The notes below the pieces were generated by a model. That model was not told where the DNA came from, made no database searches, and worked only from the letters and a program-made list of their open reading frames with translations. 21,503 bases of DNA from an uncultured Chlorobiota bacterium (GTDB lineage: Bacteria; Bacteroidota; Bacteroidia; Bacteroidales; JAADGE01): NCBI GenBank assembly GCA_947311125.1, contig CAMZKI010000024.1:1-21503 (forward strand), read 5' to 3'. A program made the position numbers and the translations under genes. The number at the start of each line of letters is the position of its first letter. Position 1 is the stretch's first letter. This document shows positions 15,518-21,503 of the stretch, piece by piece.

Positions 15518-16117
15518 TTAAAATTTTAATTTCAATTTATGATGTTCCTCAAATTTTGATTTTACTTTTTCAAAATCATTTTTTGCCGCCCCGATAATTA
15601 TTTTGCAGGACAATTGCATATCCTGTTCAATAATTTTTAAATTATATTCCTTTATAATTCGCATCACATCATTCATTTGCGGATATTCAAACAAAATTTC
15701 AATATTTCTATAAATCGTTTTTGTTATAATATCGGCATTTTTTATCGCGTCTTCGGCTGCCGTTCCGTAAGCATTTATTAAACCGGGAATCCCCAATTTT
15801 GTTCCGCCGAAATATCGCACAACTATTATTAAAATATCTGTTAATTCATACGATTTTATTTTACCGAGAACAGGCGGACCCGATGAATTTGACGGCTCAC
15901 CGTCATCGCTTGCCCTGAAAACTTTCATATCTTCGCCCAAACGATAAGCGTAAACATGATGTCGTGCATCATGATATTTTTTCTTAATTTGTTCACGAAA
16001 AGCAGATATTTCGTCTTCAGTTTTTGCAGGAAAAGCAAAAGCATAAAATTTACTTCCTCTGTCTTTAAAAAAACCTTCCGATTTTGATTTTATAGTTTTA
16101 TACCGATCCGTGTTCAT
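15518..16117 (-). CDS. YigZ/IMPACT family protein
   Basis: This 199-aa cytosolic protein of the UPF0029/IMPACT family has an N-terminal domain with HDARHHVYAYRLG (49-61), FRASDDGEPSNSSGPP (67-82) and VVRYFGGTKLGIPGL (99-113). These are the family's signature blocks. A C-terminal ferredoxin-like domain (about 135-199) follows. Eukaryotic IMPACT regulates translation through GCN1, while the bacterial role (E. coli YigZ) is unclear. An ATG at 16117 is preferred over a TTG two codons upstream. It converges on the small lipoprotein gene and diverges from pepD. Confidence 0.93.
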   Translation of the reverse strand: MNTDRYKTIKSKSEGFFKDRGSKFYAFAFPAKTEDEISAFREQIKKKYHDARHHVYAYRLGEDMKVFRASDDGEPSNSSGPPVLGKIKSYELTDILIIVVRYFGGTKLGIPGLINAYGTAAEDAIKNADIITKTIYRNIEILFEYPQMNDVMRIIKEYNLKIIEQDMQLSCKIIIGAAKNDFEKVKSKFEEHHKLKLKF

Positions 16118-16210
16118 TGACAATTTTGATTAATCTAATACTAAAAAAGATTGATATAGTCATAATTTACGATTTTTGAAGAAATTAATAATATCCGTAA
16201 AAAATCAACT

Positions 16211-16240
16211 TTTAACTTTCAACTAAAATACCTACCTTTG
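16211..16240 (+). promoter_or_regulatory. Candidate promoter of pepD
   Basis: TTTA (16211-16214), 18 nt, then TACCTTTG (16233-16240). The -7 box is a full match and the -33 box is one base off. It ends 36 nt before the ATG at 16277. Confidence 0.5.
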
Positions 16241-16276
16241 ACAAACAAAATTTTAAAAGCATAAAATTAAACAAAA

Positions 16277-17725
16277 ATGACAATATCAGATTTAAAGCCC
16301 GCCGAAATTTGGAAATATTTTGACGAAATAACCAAAATACCGCGTCCTTCCAAGAAAGAAGAAAAAATTATTCAATATTTGCTTGATTTTGCAAAAAAGC
16401 ATAATCTTGAAGCAGAAAAAGACGAAGCCGGAAATGTAGTAATTCGCAAAGCCGGCACATCGGGAAAAGAAAATCACAAAACCGTAATTTTACAAAGCCA
16501 CTCGGATATGGTATGCGAAAAAAATGCCGAAACAAAGCACAATTTCGATACCGACCCGATACAAACATATATCGACGGCGACTGGGTGAAAGCAAAAGGT
16601 ACAACGCTCGGCGGCGACGACGGCATAGGAATTGCGGCGGCACTTGCCGTATTGGCATCCGACAAGGTAAAACATCCGCCTTTGGAAGCATTATTTACGG
16701 CAGACGAAGAAACCGGAATGACCGGAGCTTTCGGACTTAAAGACGGTTTTTTAAAAGGCGAAATTTTAATTAATCTGGACTCGGAAGACGAAGGCGAACT
16801 GTTTATCGGCTGTGCCGGCGGCATGGATACCGTTGCAGAATTTTCATATAAGAAAAAAAATGTCCCTGAAAATTCCGTGGCTTATAAAATTTCGATAACC
16901 GGATTAAACGGCGGACATTCGGGCGACGAAATTGATAAAGGGCTCGGAAATGCCAACAAAATTTTAAACAGAATTATTCTGAATACATATAAAAAATTTA
17001 ATGTCCGACTTTCCGATTTTAACGGCGGAAATTTAAGAAATGCTATTCCTCGCGAAGCATTCGGGGTTGTTACCGTAAATAAAAAATATACCGATGATTT
17101 TGAAAAAATGATAAAATCTTTATCGGAAAATATTAAAAATGAATTTGCCGTTACCGAGAAAAACCTATCAATCAGTTTTGAAAAAACCGATTTGCCGAAA
17201 TTCGTTATATCGAAAAATGTGCAAAAAAAACTGATGCATTCGCTTTATGCTTGTTGGCACGGTGTTTATGCCATGAGTAAAGATATGCCCGGATTGGTCG
17301 AAACTTCAACAAACTTGGCTTCCGTAAAATTTGCCGGCAACAATAAAATAAAAATAGAAACCAGCCAAAGAAGTTCGGTTGAAAGTGCAAAATACGATAT
17401 GGCACAGACTGTTGCATCGGTTTTTAAACTCGCCGGAGCAAAGGTAAAACACGGCGACGGCTACCCGGGTTGGAAACCGAATACCGATTCCGAAATTATG
17501 AAAATTACCGAAGCATCATACGAAAAACTTTTTAACAAAAAACCGGAAATAAAAGCCATACATGCCGGATTGGAATGCGGACTTTTCCTTGAAAAATACC
17601 CGTATTTGGATATGATTTCTTTCGGACCGACCATAAAAGGAGCACATTCGCCGGACGAACGAATGAACATTCCTACGGTTCGGAAGTTTTGGAATTTACT
17701 GGTTGATGTTTTGGAAAGTTTATAA
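16277..17725 (+). CDS. pepD: Aminoacyl-histidine dipeptidase / cytosol non-specific dipeptidase (M20)
   Basis: This two-zinc M20 peptidase cleaves dipeptides, including Xaa-His, in the cytosol. At 482 aa it has the normal PepD length. Metal and catalytic residues are in place: H75 and D77 (QSHSDMV), D114/D115 (GGDDGIG), E144/E145 (ADEETG), D168 (NLDSEDEGE) and H457 (KGAHSPDERM). The dimerisation lid domain is about 190-390, and AIHAGLECG (427-435) carries the substrate-side His. The first half is richer in G and C than its neighbours (many GGC, GCC, CCG codons), which leaves few stops in other frames. I see no break. It is monocistronic or cotranscribed with maf, which starts 32 nt later. Confidence 0.95.
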   Translation: MTISDLKPAEIWKYFDEITKIPRPSKKEEKIIQYLLDFAKKHNLEAEKDEAGNVVIRKAGTSGKENHKTVILQSHSDMVCEKNAETKHNFDTDPIQTYIDGDWVKAKGTTLGGDDGIGIAAALAVLASDKVKHPPLEALFTADEETGMTGAFGLKDGFLKGEILINLDSEDEGELFIGCAGGMDTVAEFSYKKKNVPENSVAYKISITGLNGGHSGDEIDKGLGNANKILNRIILNTYKKFNVRLSDFNGGNLRNAIPREAFGVVTVNKKYTDDFEKMIKSLSENIKNEFAVTEKNLSISFEKTDLPKFVISKNVQKKLMHSLYACWHGVYAMSKDMPGLVETSTNLASVKFAGNNKIKIETSQRSSVESAKYDMAQTVASVFKLAGAKVKHGDGYPGWKPNTDSEIMKITEASYEKLFNKKPEIKAIHAGLECGLFLEKYPYLDMISFGPTIKGAHSPDERMNIPTVRKFWNLLVDVLESL

Positions 17726-17726
17726 A

Positions 17727-17734
17727 TATCTTTG
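17727..17734 (+). promoter_or_regulatory. Possible -7 box for maf
   Basis: TATCTTTG matches TAnnTTTG right after the pepD stop, 23 nt before the chosen ATG. The only TTTG upstream (17710-17713) is 13 nt away, too close for a standard promoter. Confidence 0.3.
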
Positions 17735-17757
17735 TTCAGTTGAAAAACGCAATAAAT

Positions 17758-18342
17758 ATGCCTCTCAGCAAGCTGAAAAATAAAGAATTACTGCTTGCTT
17801 CAGCATCTCCGCGAAGAAAGGAGCTTCTTGAAAATGCAGGTTTTAAGTTTAAGGTTATCTCCGGAAAGGAAATTGACGAAACAATTCCGGAAGGCTTATC
17901 AAGTAAGAAAGCGGCAATTTATCTTTCAGAAATAAAGTCTTACGCATATTTGTCTTACATTAAAAAAAATACAATACTAATAACTGCCGATACTGTTGTT
18001 TGCATCGGAAATGATATTTTGGGTAAACCGGAAAATTATTCCGATGCTTTTAAAATGCTCAGAACATTATCAGGAAAAAAGCATAAGGTAATTACGGGAG
18101 TTACAATCCGTTCTGCCGATAAAAAGAAATCATTTGCAGCAAAGACATTTGTGAAATTTAAAACATTAACGGATAAAGAAATTGAGTATTACATAAAAAA
18201 TTACAAACCTTACGATAAAGCGGGTGCTTACGGTATTCAGGAGTGGATAGGGCATATAGGTATATGCAAAATTAAAGGCTCATATTTTAACGTAATGGGC
18301 TTGCCTGTTCAAAAAGTATATGAAGTTTTACGTAATTTTTAA
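17758..18342 (+). CDS. maf: Maf family nucleoside triphosphate pyrophosphatase
   Basis: Maf proteins hydrolyse dTTP/UTP or modified nucleotides to monophosphates, a house-cleaning role in the cytosol. At 194 aa the length is typical. Motifs are ASASPRRKELL (14-24), TADTVV (76-81, catalytic Asp78), LGKP (88-91), DKAGAYGIQ (153-161) and GSYFNVMGLPV (174-184). The KAGAYGIQ form fits the dTTP/UTP-type subfamily (YhdE). The ATG at 17758 is preferred to a TTG six codons upstream, which overlaps the region just after the -7-like box. Its stop overlaps the stop of the convergent nadE by a few bases. Confidence 0.93.
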   Translation: MPLSKLKNKELLLASASPRRKELLENAGFKFKVISGKEIDETIPEGLSSKKAAIYLSEIKSYAYLSYIKKNTILITADTVVCIGNDILGKPENYSDAFKMLRTLSGKKHKVITGVTIRSADKKKSFAAKTFVKFKTLTDKEIEYYIKNYKPYDKAGAYGIQEWIGHIGICKIKGSYFNVMGLPVQKVYEVLRNF

Positions 18343-19166
18343 AAATAGGGAGCATCGGTAATTTTGTTTCGCGGAATATTAAAAGGATTATTTCTCTTAA
18401 ATTCAGAAGCAAGTTTACGTTTTACCACTTTATGATTTAATAAGCTTTTATTGTACGGATTTTTTAAATAGTTTATTAAAATTTCATCAACTTCGGCATA
18501 AGAAGACGCACCTATTTGGTCTAAATCGCTGTTTGTAATTCCGAGCCCGTCGGTAGGAACGGCATTAATGCAGGCATTAAGAGCATCAGCCTGTTTCTTA
18601 TCCTTAATATTTTCGACAAGATATTTTGCCGTTGCATAAACTTCGGTTTTCCAAAGGTTCTGAATCATCCCGTAATCGCCTACATCTCCGTGCAAAGTCC
18701 AAAAACCGAGAAGCAATTCGGTGTAATTATCGGTTGACAGTACCATTCCTCCGTGCTTTGCCGCCAAATCATACAAATATATCATTCTCATACGAGCCTT
18801 TATGTTTCCTTGCCTTATTTTGTATGAATGTTCAGATTTATCAATTTCTTTATAATCTTCAGCTATACCGGGAATAATTTTATTAAAAATGAGAGATAAA
18901 TTCACTTCTCTGAAATCGTGCCCGAAATATTTGCCTATATCTCCGGCTCTTTTTATTTCTTCGGGCTTATTTGTTGAAATAGTAATGCTTCTGCAATATA
19001 ATTTTGCTCCTGTTTCATCGCATACCGGACGAGCCAAAGCAGCACACAGAGCACTGTCTATGCCTCCGGAAACGCCAAGAATTAAAGATTTAAGATTGTT
19101 CTCGGTTAAATATGTTCTTAATTCATTTTTAATATTTGTTACTGCTGTTTTGTAATCTGTTATCAT
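18339..19166 (-). CDS. nadE: Ammonia-dependent NAD+ synthase
   Basis: It makes NAD+ from deamido-NAD+, ATP and ammonia, the last step of NAD synthesis. At 275 aa it is the short, ammonia-using form with no glutaminase domain. The PP-loop SGGIDSA is at 33-39. Other blocks are QGNIKARMRM (119-128), STDNYTELLLGFWTLHGDVGD (144-164) and LWKTEVY (171-177), and PTDGLG (204-209) is also conserved. The divergent L31B gene lies 130 nt away. The 3' end overlaps that of maf by 4 nt, with both stop codons sharing bases. Confidence 0.95.
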   Translation of the reverse strand: MITDYKTAVTNIKNELRTYLTENNLKSLILGVSGGIDSALCAALARPVCDETGAKLYCRSITISTNKPEEIKRAGDIGKYFGHDFREVNLSLIFNKIIPGIAEDYKEIDKSEHSYKIRQGNIKARMRMIYLYDLAAKHGGMVLSTDNYTELLLGFWTLHGDVGDYGMIQNLWKTEVYATAKYLVENIKDKKQADALNACINAVPTDGLGITNSDLDQIGASSYAEVDEILINYLKNPYNKSLLNHKVVKRKLASEFKRNNPFNIPRNKITDAPYF

Positions 19167-19223
19167 AGTTATATCCGTAATTTCGGGTAAAAGTAGATAT
19201 TTAGATAAAAAAAAGAAATATTT

Positions 19224-19253
19224 TTTGCTTATAAATAAAGATAACTATCTTTG
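19224..19253 (+). promoter_or_regulatory. Promoter of the L31B gene
   Basis: TTTG (19224-19227), 18 nt, then TATCTTTG (19246-19253). Both boxes match the consensus, 43 nt before the chosen ATG. This argues against starting the protein at the upstream TTG (19251), which lies inside the -7 box. Confidence 0.68.
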
Positions 19254-19295
19254 CACTCCGAAAATAAAAAGAATAGGAATACAAATATTACGAAA

Positions 19296-19550
19296 ATGAA
19301 AAAAGATATCCATCCGAGCAATTACAGAGACGTTGTTTTTAAAGACATGTCGAACTACCAGATAACTATAGTAAAATCTGCTGCTCCGGCAAAAGAAACC
19401 ATTGAAATTGAAGGAAAAGAATATCCGTTGATTAAAATTGAGATTTCAAGCAGTTCGCATCCTTTCTATACAGGTAAGATGAAATTTGTTGATTCGGCAG
19501 GACGTGTTGATAAGTTTAACCAAAGATATAAAAGTAAGGTGAAAAAATAA
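19296..19550 (+). CDS. rpmE2: 50S ribosomal protein L31 type B
   Basis: This 84-aa ribosomal protein is the type B, zinc-free form of L31. The hallmarks are MKKDIHPSNYRDVVFKDMS at the start and SSSHPFYTGKMKFVDSAGRVDKFNQRY in the second half. It contains no Cys, unlike the zinc-binding A form. The ATG at 19296 gives the canonical N-terminus. It has its own promoter and a strong terminator. Confidence 0.96.
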   Translation: MKKDIHPSNYRDVVFKDMSNYQITIVKSAAPAKETIEIEGKEYPLIKIEISSSSHPFYTGKMKFVDSAGRVDKFNQRYKSKVKK

Positions 19551-19580
19551 TTTTTTATTGACATATATTTAAAGATATTT

Positions 19581-19607
19581 AAGTCCTGCATTCGGCAGGA
19601 CTTTTTT
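19581..19607 (+). terminator. Terminator after the L31B gene
   Basis: AAGTCCTGC (19581-19589) and GCAGGACTT (19595-19603) form a perfect 9-bp stem with a 5-nt loop, followed by T through 19607. A classic intrinsic terminator. Confidence 0.9.
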
Positions 19608-19610
19608 ATT

Positions 19611-19641
19611 TTTGAAATACCGTATTTTAAAACTATTTTCG
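19611..19641 (+). promoter_or_regulatory. Candidate promoter of the GlmU-family gene
   Basis: TTTG (19611-19614), exactly 19 nt, then TATTTTCG (19634-19641), one base off TAnnTTTG. It ends 19 nt before the ATG at 19661. Confidence 0.5.
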
Positions 19642-19660
19642 CATTGTTAATTAATTTATT

Positions 19661-20848
19661 ATGAATATTATTTTATTTGACGGGCAGGAAAGAGAAAATC
19701 TTCTTCCTCTTACATTTACAAGACCTGCAGGCGATTTAAGAATCGGAATTTTAACGATAAAAGAGAAATGGGAGAAATATATCGGTGCTGAAGTTTCCTT
19801 TCTTACACAAGATTATCTGAAAGAAAAATTTCCGTATAAATGCAAAGAGCAGAATTATTTGATTAACGGTTCCGTAATTCCTGATAAAAATATCATTGAA
19901 GAAATAAAAAGACTTAAAATCGGGCAAGCTCTGGTAAAAGACGGAGAACTGCTTGCAGTTGTTGCGGGCGAAAATGAAATCGGCAGATTTAATTATAAAA
20001 ACATAAATGAATTTGATACTGCGGAAGTTGAATCTGATTTCAATAAAATTGAATATCCGTGGGATATTTTTTCTTTAAACGGAAAAGAAATTGAGAATGA
20101 TTTTAAACTTCTTACGGCAGGCAAAAAATCGCAAAAATTAAGCAAGACCGTAAATACAAACGAACCTGAAAATATTTTTTTGGAAGAAGGAGCAAAAGCT
20201 GAATTTGTAACGTTAATACCCGATAAAGGGTACATTTACATAGGCAGGGATGCAGAAATAATGCCGGGAAGTATAGTAAAAGGTTCTTTGGCAATGGGCG
20301 AACATTCGGTTCTGAAAATAGGTGCAAAAATATACGGACCTACGACATTAGGACCGTATTCGAAAGCAGGAGGAGAAATTAATAATTCTGTTATTTGGGG
20401 ATATTCAAATAAAGGACATGACGGTTTTCTCGGCAATTCGGTTTTAGGGCAATGGTGTAATTTGGGTGCAGATACAAATAATTCAAATCTTAAAAATAAC
20501 TATGCCGAAGTAAAACTATGGAACTATAAAAAGAAAGGTTTTATAAAGTCAGGCTTGCAATTTTGCGGTTTAATTATGGGAGACCACTCAAAATGCGGAA
20601 TTAATACAATGTTTAATACCGGAACGGTAGTAGGGGTAAGTGCGAATATTTTCGGTTCAGGTTTTCCGCGTAATTTTATACCTTCATTTTCGTGGGGCGG
20701 AGCTTCGGGTTTTACTACTTACAAATTGCCCAAAGTATTTGAAACCGCAAAACTTGTAATGCAGCGCCGTGATATTGAACTTGATGATACTGAAAAGTTA
20801 ATTTTAAAAACCGTTTTCGAACAGACGGAAGAGTTCAGAAGCAGGTAA
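19661..20848 (+). CDS. GlmU-family protein, Bacteroidota alternative type
   Basis: This 395-aa protein resembles the Bacteroidota alternative GlmU family. That family is thought to replace the bifunctional enzyme that makes UDP-N-acetylglucosamine from glucosamine-1-phosphate for cell wall and LPS. The N-terminus FDGQERENLLPLTFTRPAGDLRIG (6-29) replaces the usual LAAGxGTRM signature of classical GlmU. Residues about 190-345 form a left-handed beta-helix of hexapeptide repeats (IYIGRDAEIMPGSIV, KIGAKIYGPTTLG). The GQWCNLGADTNNSNLKNNY segment (263-281) is a family hallmark. It has its own promoter candidate and converges on the YceI gene. Nucleotidyl-transfer activity for this family is inferred from the family name and not seen in catalytic residues here. 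Confidence 0.85.
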   Translation: MNIILFDGQERENLLPLTFTRPAGDLRIGILTIKEKWEKYIGAEVSFLTQDYLKEKFPYKCKEQNYLINGSVIPDKNIIEEIKRLKIGQALVKDGELLAVVAGENEIGRFNYKNINEFDTAEVESDFNKIEYPWDIFSLNGKEIENDFKLLTAGKKSQKLSKTVNTNEPENIFLEEGAKAEFVTLIPDKGYIYIGRDAEIMPGSIVKGSLAMGEHSVLKIGAKIYGPTTLGPYSKAGGEINNSVIWGYSNKGHDGFLGNSVLGQWCNLGADTNNSNLKNNYAEVKLWNYKKKGFIKSGLQFCGLIMGDHSKCGINTMFNTGTVVGVSANIFGSGFPRNFIPSFSWGGASGFTTYKLPKVFETAKLVMQRRDIELDDTEKLILKTVFEQTEEFRSR

Positions 20849-20878
20849 TAAAAGCATATTATTTTCGATATCTTACAA

Positions 20879-21427
20879 TTAAAAAACCAGAAAAAAACTG
20901 ATTTTAATTATTTTATCTGCGGGAATACTCATCAATGACGGTCTTTTAATGTTATACTCAGTCATATCAACCTCAAATATTCCGCTGTAAAATTCTTTTT
21001 CCCCTTTTGTTTTTTTTATTACCGGAATTGTTATGCTTTTTTTAACATTATGGAAAGTCAAAATACCGTTTACTTTAATGTTGTTGTCGGTTTCCGTTAT
21101 TTTACTGCTGACAAATGTGACTGCAGGATATTTTATGGCATCTAAAATTTCAACGGCATGAGAATCTCTGTTGGCATTTTTACTGTCAAAATCAATAATT
21201 TTCAGAGCTACTGCAACTTTGTCGATTTTTCCGTCTTTATTTTTTATTATGACAGCTTTAACATTTTTGTTTATTCCTTCCCAGTCATGCATAGGATGAC
21301 TCATTTTGTACGTTACTGTTGAGATTTTGCTGTCGGCATATTTTTTTATTGTTTCCTGAGCTTTTAAATTTGTTACAAATAACAATATAAGTAATATCGA
21401 GAATGTTTTTTTTAATACAATGTTCAT
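20879..21427 (-). CDS. YceI family periplasmic lipid-binding-like protein
   Basis: This exported 182-aa protein has signal peptide 1-23 (SILLILLFVTNLKA-Q). The YceI beta-barrel follows, a lipocalin-like fold that binds long isoprenoids in characterised members. Family-like blocks are YKMSHPMHDWEG (40-51), RDSHAVEILDAIKYPAVTF (87-105), GILTFHNVKKSITIPV (121-136) and a conserved end EYNIKRPSLMSIPADKIIKISF. The start is ATG at 21427. A gene ends 12 nt upstream on the same strand, so the two probably form an operon. Confidence 0.92.
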   Translation of the reverse strand: MNIVLKKTFSILLILLFVTNLKAQETIKKYADSKISTVTYKMSHPMHDWEGINKNVKAVIIKNKDGKIDKVAVALKIIDFDSKNANRDSHAVEILDAIKYPAVTFVSSKITETDNNIKVNGILTFHNVKKSITIPVIKKTKGEKEFYSGIFEVDMTEYNIKRPSLMSIPADKIIKISFFLVF

Positions 21428-21439
21428 TTTTTTATCATT

Positions 21440-21503
21440 TTAAAACTTAATAATAATTTCTGCTGCCAAAAAAGAACCGAATGCAGTGTATGCAGCTGCC
21501 CTG
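21440..21503 (-). CDS. 3' end of a minus-strand gene, probably outer-membrane protein
   Basis: Reading minus-strand codons from 21502 gives about 20 residues (RAAAYTAFGS... ending EIIIKF) and a TAA at 21440-21442. The alternating hydrophobic pattern and terminal Phe fit an outer-membrane beta-barrel C-terminus. Too little is in the window to name it. It lies just upstream of the YceI gene. Confidence 0.42.
   Translation of the reverse strand, partial: RAAAYTAFGSFLAAEIIIKF

Noticed and set aside
16292..16824. Several open frames on both strands inside the 5' half of pepD
   Set aside because: They lack recognisable protein features and are explained by the GC-richer codons of pepD, which leave few stops in other frames.
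19251..19295. Longer L31B reading from a TTG at 19251
   Set aside because: The TTG lies inside the -7 promoter box, and the added residues do not belong to the conserved L31B N-terminus.
1..21503. Mobile elements, CRISPR arrays, phage genes or riboswitches
   Set aside because: I saw no transposase, integrase, regularly spaced repeats or known riboswitch-like conserved leader in the window.

Overview
The window is a stretch of an AT-rich Bacteroidota chromosome, probably from a fermentative or gut/sediment-type member. The evidence is direct. One protein carries a type IX secretion (T9SS) type B C-terminal sorting domain. There is a Bacteroidota-type putative porin, a DUF4831-type lipoprotein, the Bacteroidota alternative GlmU-family protein, and a zinc-free L31B. 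Upstream of many genes lie promoter-like elements of the Bacteroidota form TTTG-N18/20-TAnnTTTG. No transposon, integrase, phage gene or CRISPR array is visible, so most of this looks like ordinary chromosomal core and semi-core sequence.

Layout. Positions 1-201 hold no gene. From 202 to 7084 everything is on the minus strand, in two blocks. The first is tryptophanase followed 2 nt later by a MATE exporter. The second is phosphate butyryltransferase, then a leucine-dehydrogenase-like protein, then a putative outer-membrane porin. Positions 7298-9910 (plus) carry an ABC-F ATPase and a soluble inorganic pyrophosphatase, followed by tRNA-Lys(UUU) with a clear promoter and terminator. Positions 10160-12555 (minus) are a two-gene unit for exported proteins: a secreted MORN/YwqK-repeat protein, then a DUF4831 lipoprotein. 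It diverges from a large T9SS-secreted protein (12649-14886), which is followed by a small lipoprotein. From 15518 on come mostly housekeeping genes: YigZ/IMPACT, PepD dipeptidase, Maf, NadE, L31B, a GlmU-family protein, a periplasmic YceI protein and the 3' tip of one more minus-strand gene.

How the genes work together. Several point to amino-acid and peptide fermentation: PepD cleaves dipeptides, tryptophanase makes indole, pyruvate and ammonia, and Ptb interconverts acyl-CoA and acyl-phosphate. The order ptb then leucine-dehydrogenase homologue recalls the ptb-bcd part of the Bacillus bkd branched-chain operon.

The most unusual observation is the leucine-dehydrogenase-like protein (5068-6132). 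By my alignment from memory, the positions of both catalytic/substrate lysines and the catalytic aspartate hold Arg, Ala and Ser, while the NAD-binding Rossmann fold is kept. It is therefore either a pseudoenzyme or an enzyme with a different reaction. Second in interest is the tightly coupled tryptophanase-MATE pair, with a hairpin and a candidate promoter in its leader. I found no clear evidence of a wholly new multi-gene system.
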